Translations under genes and position numbers: made by a program
Notes under the pieces: model-generated
The model's database searches: none
What the model was told of the DNA's origin: nothing
The model's input: the letters and a program-made list of their open reading frames with translations, nothing else
In this document: in pieces, positions 7,896 to 16,082 of the stretch
Position numbering within the stretch: position 1 is the stretch's first letter
Layout of the letters: each line of letters starts with the position of its first letter
Source of the DNA: Sporosarcina aquimarina
Lineage (GTDB): Bacteria > Bacillota > Bacilli > Bacillales_A > Planococcaceae
DNA length: 64,000 bases
Assembly (NCBI RefSeq): GCF_023715615.1
Contig: NZ_JAMBOM010000001.1
Coordinates: 372,001-436,000, forward strand
Direction of reading: 5' to 3'

Positions 7896-8885
7896 TCAGT
7901 TCATCGTCGATTGTTTGGCGCTAAGAGTGACGGGGAAAACTTGATCGGTCATGATGTCATTTTCTTTTCTGATCAACCCAATCAAGGCATCCATGGCTGT
8001 CTTGCCTAGTTTGTAAATAGGCTGTGCAATTGTCGAGAGCTCTGGATTTAACATCTCCAATCCGATTCCATCAAATCCGATCACTTTTACGTCTTGAGGT
8101 ACTTTATAATCGGTTTCTTGCAACGCTTTCAGCGCTCCAGCAGCCATTAAATCATTACTAGCAAACACCCCATCTAAATCAGGATGCATCGTGAGTAACT
8201 CCTTCATGGCAGTGTAGCCACCTTTTACCGTGAAATCGCTATAACCAATTAAGCTTGGCGTAAACCAATCTGTCCCTCTGCAAACATGCTCAAATCCAGC
8301 GGTCCGATCACGTGAAGAAGTGATCGATAATGGACCGCAAATGTGGGCAATCTTTGAGCATCCTTGTTCCAATAAATGCCGGACTGCCAGTTCGCCTCCT
8401 TGTCGATTTTCTACCGTGAGCGAGACGATGGAATCACTAGAAAATACGTTATCCATGAGAACTACTGGGATGGCTTGTTTCTGTAAACCTGTTAGGTGCT
8501 CAGGCTTAATCGTATAGGAAGATATGATAATCCCATCGACTTGTTTCTGGATGAGGGTATCAATATATTTTTGTTCTTTAGTGGAGTCATTATCTGTATT
8601 GCATAACATGACAGTGTACCCGTATTCGTTTGCTGCATCTTCAATTGAACGGGCAAGCTCAGGGAAGAAAGGATTAAGAATATCAGGAACCATCAACCCG
8701 ATGGTCGCGGTTTTCATGCCTGCAAGACTTCTCGCGATATTATTTGGACGGTAGTTAAGTTTTTCAATAACTTCAGCAATCGTCTCTGACGCTTCCTTGC
8801 TGACATAGCCATTCTTGTTTAAATAGCGAGAAACGGTTGCTACAGAAACACCTGCTAACTTGCTGACATCTTTAATTGTGGCCAT
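7896..8885 (-). CDS. LacI/GalR-family transcriptional repressor (RbsR-like)
   Basis: 329 aa from the chosen start. The helix-turn-helix is at residues 3-24 (TIKDVSKLAGVSVATVSRYL) with the hinge helix SLAG, followed by a periplasmic-binding-like effector domain (IGLMVPDILNPFFPELARSIE, VDGIIISS, GGYTAMKELL, DGVFASNDLMAAGAL). ATG at 8885 has AGGAGA 8-13 bases upstream; the frame stays open upstream but without a ribosome site. It is divergent from nupC and convergent with the nucleoside operon. Operators of the same consensus lie in its own promoter, in the nupC promoter and before rbsK, so it probably represses all three, with ribose or a nucleoside as inducer. The effector is an inference. Confidence 0.9.
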   Translation of the reverse strand: MATIKDVSKLAGVSVATVSRYLNKNGYVSKEASETIAEVIEKLNYRPNNIARSLAGMKTATIGLMVPDILNPFFPELARSIEDAANEYGYTVMLCNTDNDSTKEQKYIDTLIQKQVDGIIISSYTIKPEHLTGLQKQAIPVVLMDNVFSSDSIVSLTVENRQGGELAVRHLLEQGCSKIAHICGPLSITSSRDRTAGFEHVCRGTDWFTPSLIGYSDFTVKGGYTAMKELLTMHPDLDGVFASNDLMAAGALKALQETDYKVPQDVKVIGFDGIGLEMLNPELSTIAQPIYKLGKTAMDALIGLIRKENDIMTDQVFPVTLSAKQSTMN

Positions 8886-8900
8886 CTGATTCTCTCCTAT

Positions 8901-8918
8901 TATGTGAACGTTTACATA
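8901..8918. promoter_or_regulatory. LacI-type operator over the repressor's own start site
   Basis: TATGTGAACGTTTACATA, palindromic around CG, directly downstream of the -10 box of the minus-strand promoter (8919-8947). This implies autoregulation. Confidence 0.78.
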
Positions 8919-8947
8919 AATATACCAATAATTACGATACAGTTCAA
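8919..8947 (-). promoter_or_regulatory. Promoter of the LacI-family gene
   Basis: Minus strand: TTGAAC (8942-8947), 17-base spacer, TATATT (8919-8924), followed at once by the operator. Confidence 0.65.
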
Positions 8948-8978
8948 GAAGCTTTAAATAGTATGTCACAATTTGTTA

Positions 8979-9008
8979 TTGACGCTCATAATAGACCTGT
9001 GGTAAATT
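8979..9008 (+). promoter_or_regulatory. nupC promoter
   Basis: TTGACG at 8979-8984, 18-base spacer, TAAATT at 9003-9008. The operator at 9011-9028 covers the expected start site. Confidence 0.6.
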
Positions 9009-9010
9009 AT

Positions 9011-9028
9011 ATGAAACCGATTACACAT
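9011..9028. promoter_or_regulatory. LacI-type operator in the nupC promoter
   Basis: ATGAAACCGATTACACAT, an imperfect palindrome matching the inverted core of the rbsK operator (TGTAATCGGTT). Confidence 0.72.
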
Positions 9029-9061
9029 TATAAAACAATTCATTTACAAGAGGAGAACCTA

Positions 9062-10291
9062 ATGAACATACTAACTGGCTTACTCGGATGTCTCGTCATC
9101 CTTTTCGTCGCTTTTTTGCTTTCAGACAACAAACGCAAAATCAATTACCGCGTCGTCGTAATTGGTGTTGCCATGCAAATCTTCTTTGGTTATATCGTTC
9201 TAAAATCTTCCGGAGGCCGGGCAGTTATTGAAAAGTTTTCTGCTGGTATCCAAAATGTAATCCATTATGGAAATGAAGGACTTACTTTCGTTTTCGGAAG
9301 TCTAGCGGATTCATCAGCGCCTACGGGATTCATCTTCGGAATCCGGGTAGCAGCAATGGCGATTTTCGTTACTGCGCTAATCTCTCTTTTGTATCATTTT
9401 GGCATCATGCAATTTTTCGTTCGAATTGTGGGTGGAGGATTGTCGAAGATATTAGGAACAAGTAAGCCGGAATCACTTACTGCAGCCTCAAATATCTTCT
9501 TGGGACTTCAAGAAGCACCGGTTATTATTAAGCCATACATTAAAACACTCACACGTTCAGAATTGTTCGCAGTTATGGTGGGAGGGCTTGCTTCGGTTGC
9601 AGGGGGAACGATGCTTGCATATGCAGCACTCGGAATCCCGATTAACTACCTACTGTCTGCAAGTTTCATGGCCGCTCCGGCAGGCCTCGTGTTCGCGAAA
9701 ATTTTAATTCCTGAAACAGAAGTACCAAAGGATGTAGTTGCAGACGAGCCGAAAGAGTTAATCGGCGAAGGCGGAGTGAAACCTGGCGCAATCGACGCAG
9801 TGACTAAAGGTGCCGCTGAAGGTTTGAAAATGGCAGGATTGATAATTGCTATGCTGATCGCGTTCATCTCTCTTCTTGCGATGGGTAACGGAATTCTTGG
9901 AGGCATTGGCGGATGGTTTGGTTATCCGAATATTTCTCTTGAGCAGATCTTCGGATACATCTTCTCGCCACTTGCGTTCGCTATGGGGGTTCCTTGGTCA
10001 GAGGCATTGACAGCTGGTAACTTGCTTGGTCAAAAAGTGATCTTGAATGAGATGGTCGCATTCACATCATTCCAACCAATGATTGAAGCCTTGTCCGATA
10101 AAACCGTCGCAATTCTCACATTCTCTCTATGTGGATTTGCCAACATCGGATCGCTCGGAATTTTGATTGCCAGCATGACTGCATTCGCTGAAAACCAACG
10201 TGCAGTTGTTGCGAAACTCGGTTTCAAAGCAGTTATCGCAGGAACTCTAGCGAACCTTATGAGTGGTACAATCGCTGGTATGTTTATGTAA
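9062..10291 (+). CDS. nupC: Concentrative nucleoside transporter, NupC type
   Basis: 409 aa, about 9-10 membrane segments, CNT family, which imports nucleosides with protons or sodium. Visible features are the Nucleos_tra2_N region (GLLGCLVILFVAFLLSDNKR), the gate and core motifs FIFGIR, QEAPVIIKPY, GGLASVAGGTMLAYAALG, and the C-terminal nucleoside-binding NEMVAF with LCGFANIGSLGI. ATG at 9062 is chosen for AGAGGAG at 9050-9056; the upstream extension has no ribosome site. Expressed divergently from the LacI regulator with an operator over its promoter, it supplies substrate to the nucleoside hydrolase pathway. A terminator follows. Confidence 0.93.
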   Translation: MNILTGLLGCLVILFVAFLLSDNKRKINYRVVVIGVAMQIFFGYIVLKSSGGRAVIEKFSAGIQNVIHYGNEGLTFVFGSLADSSAPTGFIFGIRVAAMAIFVTALISLLYHFGIMQFFVRIVGGGLSKILGTSKPESLTAASNIFLGLQEAPVIIKPYIKTLTRSELFAVMVGGLASVAGGTMLAYAALGIPINYLLSASFMAAPAGLVFAKILIPETEVPKDVVADEPKELIGEGGVKPGAIDAVTKGAAEGLKMAGLIIAMLIAFISLLAMGNGILGGIGGWFGYPNISLEQIFGYIFSPLAFAMGVPWSEALTAGNLLGQKVILNEMVAFTSFQPMIEALSDKTVAILTFSLCGFANIGSLGILIASMTAFAENQRAVVAKLGFKAVIAGTLANLMSGTIAGMFM

Positions 10292-10301
10292 ATGAATTAT
10301 G

Positions 10302-10332
10302 AAAAAGCACTCGCAGCCGCGGGTGCTTTTTT
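10302..10332 (+). terminator. nupC terminator
   Basis: AAAAGCACTCGC / GCGGGTGCTTTT hairpin (one G-T pair) with a T-run. Confidence 0.88.
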
Positions 10333-10334
10333 GT

Positions 10335-11103
10335 GTTGAATTGTGCCTAGATGCCGTTTCATTCATCCAATTTGCTGATACTTCGCTTGAAAGTATTGAT
10401 TAATGGCTGCATGTTGCCTACTGTCACCCGGATAGTGCTGATATCCTGCTGGATCTTTCCTATTTGCCCGAGCCAACGTACAACCCCCTCCCAAAACTAG
10501 CGAAGCGCCACCAATCACTCCCTTAAAGTAGTTAAATTGTGTCCTGTTATCGAGAAACTTCGATAAGTGTCGGAGAAATGTCCGTGGATGAACGAGAAAC
10601 TTTCTTGAGTGAAGGAGAAATCTCTCGCAGTGACGGACAATCACCAAAAAGTGACGGAGAAAGCCAACGCACCTTTCCCAGAGAGCTAGCCCATCCCTCA
10701 ACAAGCGAAGCGCTGCCAATTAATCCCTTAATGCTGTTGAATTGTGTCCCGTTATCGAGAAACTTCACTAAGTGTCGGAGAAATGTCCGTGGATGAACGA
10801 GAAACCTACTTGAGTGAAGGAGAAGACTCGCGTAGTGTCGGACAATCATCAAGATGTGTCGGAGAACGCTGGAGCCGCTTCTTTCAGTGAGATAGCCCAC
10901 CAGAAACAAGCGAAGCGCTACCAATTAATCCCTTAACGTAATTGAATGGTGTCCCGTGATCGAGAAATTCCGCTAAGTGTCGGAGAAATGTCCGTGGGTG
11001 ACCGAGAAACCTACTTGAGTGAAGGAGAAGACTCGCGTAGTGTCGGACAATCATCAAGATGTGTCGGAGAACGCTGGAGCCGCTTCTTTCAGTGAGATAG
11101 CCA
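10335..11103 (+). repeat. Repeat array 2 (same family as array 1)
   Basis: Fills most of the gene-free stretch 10292-11356. The landmark GTCC(T/C)GT(T/G)ATCGAGAAA recurs at 10541, 10746 and 10951, exactly 205 bp apart. It has the same 21-nt subrepeats AGTGTCGGAGAAAT-N7 and the same spacer words (AGCGAAGCGC, CCAATTAATCCCTTAA, TTGAATTGTGTCCC). The first copy is degenerate at its left end. Orientation is the same as array 1. Confidence 0.9.
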
Positions 11104-11132
11104 GAACCACAAATAAATAAATTATCGACCTA

Positions 11133-11160
11133 TTGACATCGGAAACTTATAGTGTAATAA
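11133..11160 (+). promoter_or_regulatory. Candidate sigma-A promoter of the membrane/PstS-like cluster
   Basis: Perfect -35 box TTGACA (11133-11138), about 16 bases, then TAATAA (11155-11160). The spacer starts with TCGGAAAC, a word that recurs in the hairpin downstream. Confidence 0.55.
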
Positions 11161-11181
11161 TACACTAAATGATTCGTATTG

Positions 11182-11231
11182 AGTATCAGAAACATTGTGG
11201 CTCTCATTGCAGCCTCAATGTTTCCGATACT
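11182..11231 (+). promoter_or_regulatory. 15-bp stem-loop in the 5' leader of the membrane cluster
   Basis: GTATCAGAAACATTG (11183-11197) and CAATGTTTCCGATAC (11216-11230) pair with one mismatch around an 18-base loop. No T-run follows, so it is not a simple terminator. It could be a leader RNA structure or a palindromic protein site. Confidence 0.5.
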
Positions 11232-11356
11232 TGAAGCATGAAAGTAATGCAATCGAACCGTTAACCGATAAAATTGTTTCAGCTTAAGGACAAGAGACTC
11301 GAGTAAAGATAGAATACGCTCGGAAGCAATAGAAATGAACATGAGGAGTGAAACTT

Positions 11357-12121
11357 ATGAAACGCTGGATAATCGCATTGCTGGGTAGTTACTGGGTTGC
11401 CATCGGGCTAAATTTCATGACATCGAGAAAATATTTGGAAATGGAATTGACACTGATGCAAGCTGTTCCCTCGTTACTGTTTGTCGCCGTACTTCTACTA
11501 GTTGCTAGCCGCTCGCGATTATCCAATAAGGCGTTAAAATGGAGTTTCTGTATCGGTGTTATTGCCACAGTTATGTATTTGGGGAGCAATTATTTCTACC
11601 CGATTTTCATGGAGTCATCTATATTGACTGCGTTGTTTCAATTCCAAATCCCGCTGTACTATCTATTCGTTACGCCAGTGGATGGATTGAACTTCTTCTT
11701 GCATGTAAGGGCGGATTTTTTTCCGATAGTGCCAATCGTCATTTATAGTCTGGCGTTCATCCTCATAAAATTCAAAAAAACTAAGAGCAATATCTATGAT
11801 ATCGATAACAAGCTATTTGTGAAATTGGTTATATTTTCCGTGTTATTTGTTTTCCTTGGTTTCACGATTGTTTATGGCTACATGTTCTTATACTTAAATA
11901 GTCTAGCTCAATTTATCCCCGTCCTGATAGCTGTAGTGGTGTTCCTCTACAGCGGGTTTGTGCTGTATTACTTCCATCTATTGAATACCAAGCATCGTGT
12001 GCGTATATTCATGATGTTTCTAATCTGCGTCTTAATTGGAGTATCTATCTGGCCGATTCAAGCAGCCTACTCAGAACGAGAAGTCCACGTTAACTCACAA
12101 TTCGATGTTGGTCCATATTGA
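11357..12121 (+). CDS. Polytopic membrane protein of unknown function
   Basis: 254 aa, no family recognised. About seven hydrophobic segments span most of the protein (for example 3-21, 35-52, 62-78, 90-110, 125-145, 155-180, 190-210, 222-240). It ends in a short charged tail that probably lies outside the membrane. ATG at 11357 is chosen over GTG at 11348 because GAGGAG (11343-11348) sits 8 bases before it. It heads a run of five same-strand genes rich in membrane proteins and containing a PstS-like binding protein, and follows a good promoter and a leader hairpin. A role in sensing or handling a small ligand together with the PstS-like protein is only a guess from context. Confidence 0.7.
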   Translation: MKRWIIALLGSYWVAIGLNFMTSRKYLEMELTLMQAVPSLLFVAVLLLVASRSRLSNKALKWSFCIGVIATVMYLGSNYFYPIFMESSILTALFQFQIPLYYLFVTPVDGLNFFLHVRADFFPIVPIVIYSLAFILIKFKKTKSNIYDIDNKLFVKLVIFSVLFVFLGFTIVYGYMFLYLNSLAQFIPVLIAVVVFLYSGFVLYYFHLLNTKHRVRIFMMFLICVLIGVSIWPIQAAYSEREVHVNSQFDVGPY

Positions 12122-12235
12122 CTGAATTCTACTCAACGATAGATAGGAACTCTCACGTACAGCAGTGGATTGTTCAGTTGATATTCAGTGGATTGAAGAC
12201 TAACTGGACGAAGTGAAAATAGAGGAAGAGTGTTC

Positions 12236-12538
12236 ATGAAAACTAAATTAGCAGTAGCAGTCATGATAATTTTAGCTACATATTTATGGATTTATGGTCA
12301 GAATAATGCTTATTATTTTAATGAACATTTTCTCGATATAAACCCTGTCATTTATTTAACGGTTCAAACGGTCATCAGTATCTTGTTGTATATCCTGTCA
12401 TGGATTATAGCTTATCGAATGGTTATGAAGCGGGAACGGATTTCTGGTTGGATTTCTCTACTTTTCTCAGTTCTAGTCGTAATGGGAGGAGCCGTTTCGC
12501 TATGGTCCATTCTTGTAACAGCATTGTGGTGGGGGTAA
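12236..12538 (+). CDS. Small membrane protein of unknown function
   Basis: 100 aa with three predicted membrane helices (about 5-22, 40-60, 70-95) and basic loops (MVMKRER). ATG at 12236 is chosen for AGAGGAAG seven bases upstream; a GTG two codons earlier is possible. No family recognised. It lies between a larger membrane protein and a PstS-like protein and is probably part of the same transcript. Its last codons (TGGTGGGGG) can serve as a ribosome site for the tiny frame that follows. Confidence 0.6.
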   Translation: MKTKLAVAVMIILATYLWIYGQNNAYYFNEHFLDINPVIYLTVQTVISILLYILSWIIAYRMVMKRERISGWISLLFSVLVVMGGAVSLWSILVTALWWG

Positions 12539-12546
12539 AAAAGGCG

Positions 12547-12624
12547 ATGATAGATATGGAATTTGTCTTGATATTCTTGATGCTTCCAATCATTATTTTT
12601 GCTGCATCTATTTCCGGTTTCTAA
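12547..12624 (+). CDS. Possible 25-residue hydrophobic peptide
   Basis: ATG at 12547 opens a 25-codon frame, almost entirely one membrane helix after MIDMEF. The purine-rich end of the preceding gene (GGTGGGGG, 12529-12536) is about 10 bases upstream, so translational coupling is possible. Tiny single-helix proteins do accompany membrane complexes, but there is no homology support here, and it could be chance. Confidence 0.3.
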   Translation: MIDMEFVLIFLMLPIIIFAASISGF

Positions 12625-12709
12625 TCCATTTATAGATAGTTAGTCATGCGCCTGTAACTTAAGTGGTGTAACAAACAATATATAGTTCATTTGACAGGAG
12701 AGGATTTAG

Positions 12710-13873
12710 GTGGCGGCTTTATTATCAGCAATGCTGTTCGTTGTACTCGTAGTTCTAACTTCTATTGCATTCATCATTGCGATGATGAATGGAACGGCTT
12801 ATCAAATTCCTTTTATCATTGTAGTCCCAACAGTTTTATACTTGGCCGTTTCCTTATCCTTATATAAACACTTCACGACGCGAAAGAGGATTTTCACCTT
12901 CATCGGCATTGCTAGTATCGCACTTGTGATAACAGGCTACGTGCCAATTCGGGAAGCACACACTGAAAGCATTAGGATAGTAAACGAAGAAGTAGATCCA
13001 AATTTTTACCAGCCATTTAGAGAGGATTCTAAACTTGATCAACTTGAAACACCTGCATCGTTGAAAATTCAGGAGCAGTTGCCGAAACTGGATGGCGAGA
13101 CTTGGCTATACCCCATGTATGCAGCTTTTGTCGAAGCTACTTATCCTGAAGGGGACTATCCTTCGTATATGAAAGATGGTCTCATAATGGCAGATGGTGG
13201 AGGTCGTTCTTTTACGCATTTGATCGAGGGCAAGGCGGACCTGATATTTACTACTGCGCCTATGAAGTGGCATTATAATAAAGCGAAAGAAGCCGGACTT
13301 GAACTGACAGTGACCCCTATTGGCAAAGAAGCCTTCGTATTTTTTGTGAATGAGAAAAATCCTGTGCAGAACATGACGACTCAACAAATTCGAGAGATCT
13401 ATGCAGGGACTACTGAAAACTGGAAAGAAGTAAGCGGGAAGGACATGCCAATCATTGCCTATCAGCGGAAAGCGAGCAGTAGGAGTCAAAAGGCGTTAGA
13501 GCAATTTATGGAAGGCACACCGCTGATGAAGCCAGCGACCGAGGCCGAGTTTAGAGATGGGTACGGAAACGTTCAGCAGCGTGCAGAGTACCGAAATTAT
13601 AAAAATGCAATTGGATTTTCACATCGATTCACAACGTTAGAATTAGTGGAAAAGCATAAAATCAAGCTGCTGAATATAGACGGAGTAGCACCGACAAACG
13701 ACACGATCCGTTCAGGTGAATACCATCTAACACGTGAAATTTATGCCGTTACAGCAAGCACGGGTAATCCGAATGTTCAGCAGTTCATCGACTGGATTGT
13801 ATCAGAAGAAGGACAACAGTTAGTGGAGAAATCCGGCTATGTTGCGCTGCGAAATGGGAACGAAATCCGATAA
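12710..13873 (+). CDS. Membrane-anchored PstS-like solute-binding protein
   Basis: 387 aa. The first about 85 residues form three membrane helices (4-26, 33-50, 62-78). A type-II periplasmic-binding domain of the PstS/phosphate-binding kind follows: WLYPMYAAFVEATYP, ADGGGRSFTHLIEGKADLIFTTAP, TPIGKEAFVFFVNEKNPV, LTxxQIREIYAGTTENWKEVSG, QRKASSRSQKALEQFM, IGFSHRF. The SG-S/T ligand loops of PstS appear in altered form (GGGRS, SSRSQ). Ordinary PstS proteins are lipoproteins with a single signal peptide and sit beside pstCAB; here the anchor is polytopic and no ABC genes follow. GTG at 12710 has AGGAGAGG 7 bases upstream. It may sense phosphate or another anion rather than transport it. Confidence 0.78.
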   Translation: MAALLSAMLFVVLVVLTSIAFIIAMMNGTAYQIPFIIVVPTVLYLAVSLSLYKHFTTRKRIFTFIGIASIALVITGYVPIREAHTESIRIVNEEVDPNFYQPFREDSKLDQLETPASLKIQEQLPKLDGETWLYPMYAAFVEATYPEGDYPSYMKDGLIMADGGGRSFTHLIEGKADLIFTTAPMKWHYNKAKEAGLELTVTPIGKEAFVFFVNEKNPVQNMTTQQIREIYAGTTENWKEVSGKDMPIIAYQRKASSRSQKALEQFMEGTPLMKPATEAEFRDGYGNVQQRAEYRNYKNAIGFSHRFTTLELVEKHKIKLLNIDGVAPTNDTIRSGEYHLTREIYAVTASTGNPNVQQFIDWIVSEEGQQLVEKSGYVALRNGNEIR

Positions 13874-13951
13874 CTTGGACAATGTCAATATTCCTTTTGA
13901 GAATTTAGGAACACGATTATCGACCTGTCGAAAAAAAGGAGTTGCTATTCA

Positions 13952-14347
13952 ATGAAAAAGTCAACGCTCATTCTCTCCCTTTTATTATTTGCAAGCATCG
14001 TCACTGTTTTGTATTTGGCCGTCGATCAATACAATTACCGTTCTTTCTCACCCAACCTGGAGGACCAAGTGATTTTAGGGGAAATGACCATGATGGTGCT
14101 GGGGAATAAACAGTATCAGGACATTGCCTCTAAGGAAACTGTCTACGCCATCAAACAGGGAGTAAGCCGATTCAATGGAGGGGACCCGTCTTCCATGGCT
14201 AGCTATCTAGTGAGTGTCGTAACCAATAAGCGATCCTATATATTTACATGTGTGGATCAAGCATGTACGGATGTATCCAATAGAAATTGGAATTATTCCA
14301 GATACGTAGAGAATGATCCAGTGTTGCCGTTAGACATAGATGAATGA
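13952..14347 (+). CDS. Secreted or anchored small protein of unknown function
   Basis: 131 aa. An N-terminal hydrophobic helix after KK (about 5-24) acts as a signal or membrane anchor. The rest is soluble with two cysteines (FTCVDQAC) that could form a disulfide outside the cell. AAAGGAG lies at a normal distance before the ATG. It is the last gene of the PstS-like cluster. No family recognised. Confidence 0.62.
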   Translation: MKKSTLILSLLLFASIVTVLYLAVDQYNYRSFSPNLEDQVILGEMTMMVLGNKQYQDIASKETVYAIKQGVSRFNGGDPSSMASYLVSVVTNKRSYIFTCVDQACTDVSNRNWNYSRYVENDPVLPLDIDE

Positions 14348-14474
14348 TGTAGAAAAAACAAAACGATCTCATCGCAACGTTTCGTTTTTCATTGTCTGAA
14401 CTAGAAATCATCCTGCCATAACTGCGGGAAATCTACACATTCCATGCTATTCATTCAGCCATTACACTCATAAA

Positions 14475-14511
14475 AGACCGTCTTTCCTCTAGTAAGGGGG
14501 GGAGACGGTCT
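14475..14511 (+). terminator. Terminator of the PstS-like cluster
   Basis: AGACCGTCTTTCC pairs with GGGGGAGACGGTCT (two G-T pairs) around a 10-base loop, followed by TATTTCTTT. A weaker 7-bp stem (AAAACGA/TCGTTTT) lies just before it. Confidence 0.8.
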
Positions 14512-14641
14512 ATTTCTTTAAAAAGAATTTAATTGCCTACTAGAAAAAACGATAATTTTCAAATATTTTAATCTTTTTTTAATGTCTTGCCACTTTTTTA
14601 AAGGGTTTGGCAATTGTCAGCATGCTATATTTGCCTTGGAA

Positions 14642-14783
14642 GGAGAAACCAATTCTCCACCAAAATTGGGATGCGCACCCCTATGAAAAGTTCTTTCTGC
14701 GAGTAGGATTTGCCGGTTCATATGAATAATGAGGTTGCAAGTAAGCTATGTAGAGTAAGGATCATATTGCAGGTGAAACCTGC
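14642..14783 (+). promoter_or_regulatory. Structured 5' leader before the DUF1116 gene
   Basis: The 290 bases between the upstream terminator and the DUF1116 gene hold several inverted repeats: GGAGAA-N5-TTCTCC (14642-14658), CCAAT/ATTGG overlapping it, and a perfect GCAGGT-GAA-ACCTGC hairpin (14769-14783) ending 3 bases before the ribosome site. A TTGCCA/TGGCAA pair lies at 14587-14612. I do not recognise a known riboswitch class. The last hairpin is placed to affect translation. Confidence 0.4.
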
Positions 14784-14801
14784 GGTAAAGGAGTGATTTC
14801 A

Positions 14802-16064
14802 ATGGATGAAACAATCGAACAAAGAAATCAGATGGTTGTGGACAAAATTAGAGAAGGCGCACCATTTCTAATTGACGTTGTACCCGCCAAAGAAAAAATA
14901 GGAGAGTTTAACGGTAGAAAACTATTGTTGCATGCAGGACCACCGATTGAATTTCAAGATATGACGGGTCCTATGCAAGGCGCATGCATTGGAGCTTCTC
15001 TGTTCGAAGGCTGGGCGGAAACAGAAGCGGATGCGTTAGCACTGCTCCGAAATGGTGAAGTCGAGTTCATGCCTTGCCATCACGTGAATGCGGTTGGGCC
15101 AATGGGAGGAATCACCTCAGGCAACATGCCGGTATTTGTTGTGGAAAATCGGACAGAAGGCAATGAAGCCTATTGCACAATGAATGAAGGAATTGGAAAT
15201 GTCCTGCGATTTGGCGCGTATTCAAAAGAGGTCATTGATCGTCTGGAGTGGATGCGAGATGTGCTGGGTCCAACGTTAGCGAAAGCCCTTCGTTCTATAG
15301 ACGGTGGCATGAACCTGAACGTGTTGATTGCCAAGGCTATTACGATGGGGGATGAGTTCCATATGAGAAATATGGCATCTACCCTTGTGTTCCTGAAGGA
15401 AATCAGTCCCTATCTGATGGCTGTCCCAATGGATAAGGACGATCGGAAAGATGTCATTCAATTCATCGCAAATGCTGAACAGTTTTTCTTGAATATTGTG
15501 ATGGCATCTGGAAAATCCGTTCTCGACGGTGCCCGTAAAATCGAAGAAGGAACTATTGTTACGGCGATGTGCCGGAATGGAAAAGAGTTTGGTATTCGGA
15601 TTAGCGGTATGGGGGACCAATGGTTCACAGCGCTTGTTAATGTCCCAAAAGGGTTGTATTTCACTGGTTACAGTCAAGAAGATGCGAATGGTGATATTGG
15701 AGACAGTGCAATTATGGAAGCGTATGGACTTGGGGGCATGGCAATGGTGGCGTCACCAGGACTTGCACGTTTTGTCGGAGCTGGAGGCTATAAAGAAGCC
15801 CGTGAAATCAGTGATGAAATGAGTCAAATTGTTACTGGTCATAATGCAAACTTCCCAATTCCAACATGGGATTTCCAAGGAACCTGTCTTGGCGTAGACG
15901 CAAGAAAGGTTGTGGAAACTGGAATTGAACCTTTGATAAACACTGGTATTGCGCACAAAGAAGCAGGTCTCCCCCAAATTGGTGCAGGTCAGGCCCGTGC
16001 GCCACTCGCATGTTTTGAAAAAGCAATCGCAGCATATGCTGAAAAACTGAATGTCCATAGCTAA
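14802..16064 (+). CDS. DUF1116 protein (YlbE/AllG-YahG family)
   Basis: 420 aa. It belongs to the DUF1116 family by its overall pattern: QGACIGASLFEGWA, FMPCHHVNAVGPMGG, MPVFVVEN, NVLRFG, LGPTLAKAL, and a C-terminal GLPQIGAGQARAPLACFEKA. In Escherichia coli the relative AllG (YlbE) works with AllF (FdrA) and AllH (YlbF) as oxamate carbamoyltransferase in allantoin breakdown. No FdrA or DUF2877 gene is seen here, so this is an orphan member. AAAGGAG at 14787-14793 favours ATG 14802 over GTG 14793. It is followed at 18 bases by an MFS carrier, making a carrier-enzyme pair. It faces an operon that should make citrulline, a carbamoyl compound, so a carbamoyl-related reaction is an inference. Confidence 0.75.
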   Translation: MDETIEQRNQMVVDKIREGAPFLIDVVPAKEKIGEFNGRKLLLHAGPPIEFQDMTGPMQGACIGASLFEGWAETEADALALLRNGEVEFMPCHHVNAVGPMGGITSGNMPVFVVENRTEGNEAYCTMNEGIGNVLRFGAYSKEVIDRLEWMRDVLGPTLAKALRSIDGGMNLNVLIAKAITMGDEFHMRNMASTLVFLKEISPYLMAVPMDKDDRKDVIQFIANAEQFFLNIVMASGKSVLDGARKIEEGTIVTAMCRNGKEFGIRISGMGDQWFTALVNVPKGLYFTGYSQEDANGDIGDSAIMEAYGLGGMAMVASPGLARFVGAGGYKEAREISDEMSQIVTGHNANFPIPTWDFQGTCLGVDARKVVETGIEPLINTGIAHKEAGLPQIGAGQARAPLACFEKAIAAYAEKLNVHS

Positions 16065-16082
16065 AAGAGGAGGTAGGTTAAA

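Noticed and set aside
10363..10924. Frames of 85-125 codons in repeat array 2
   Set aside because: Same reason: repeat-derived heptad patterns with no ribosome site.
14642..14783. Known riboswitch (THF, guanidine, glycine, TPP) before the DUF1116 gene
   Set aside because: Consensus core words of these classes are not present; only generic inverted repeats are seen.
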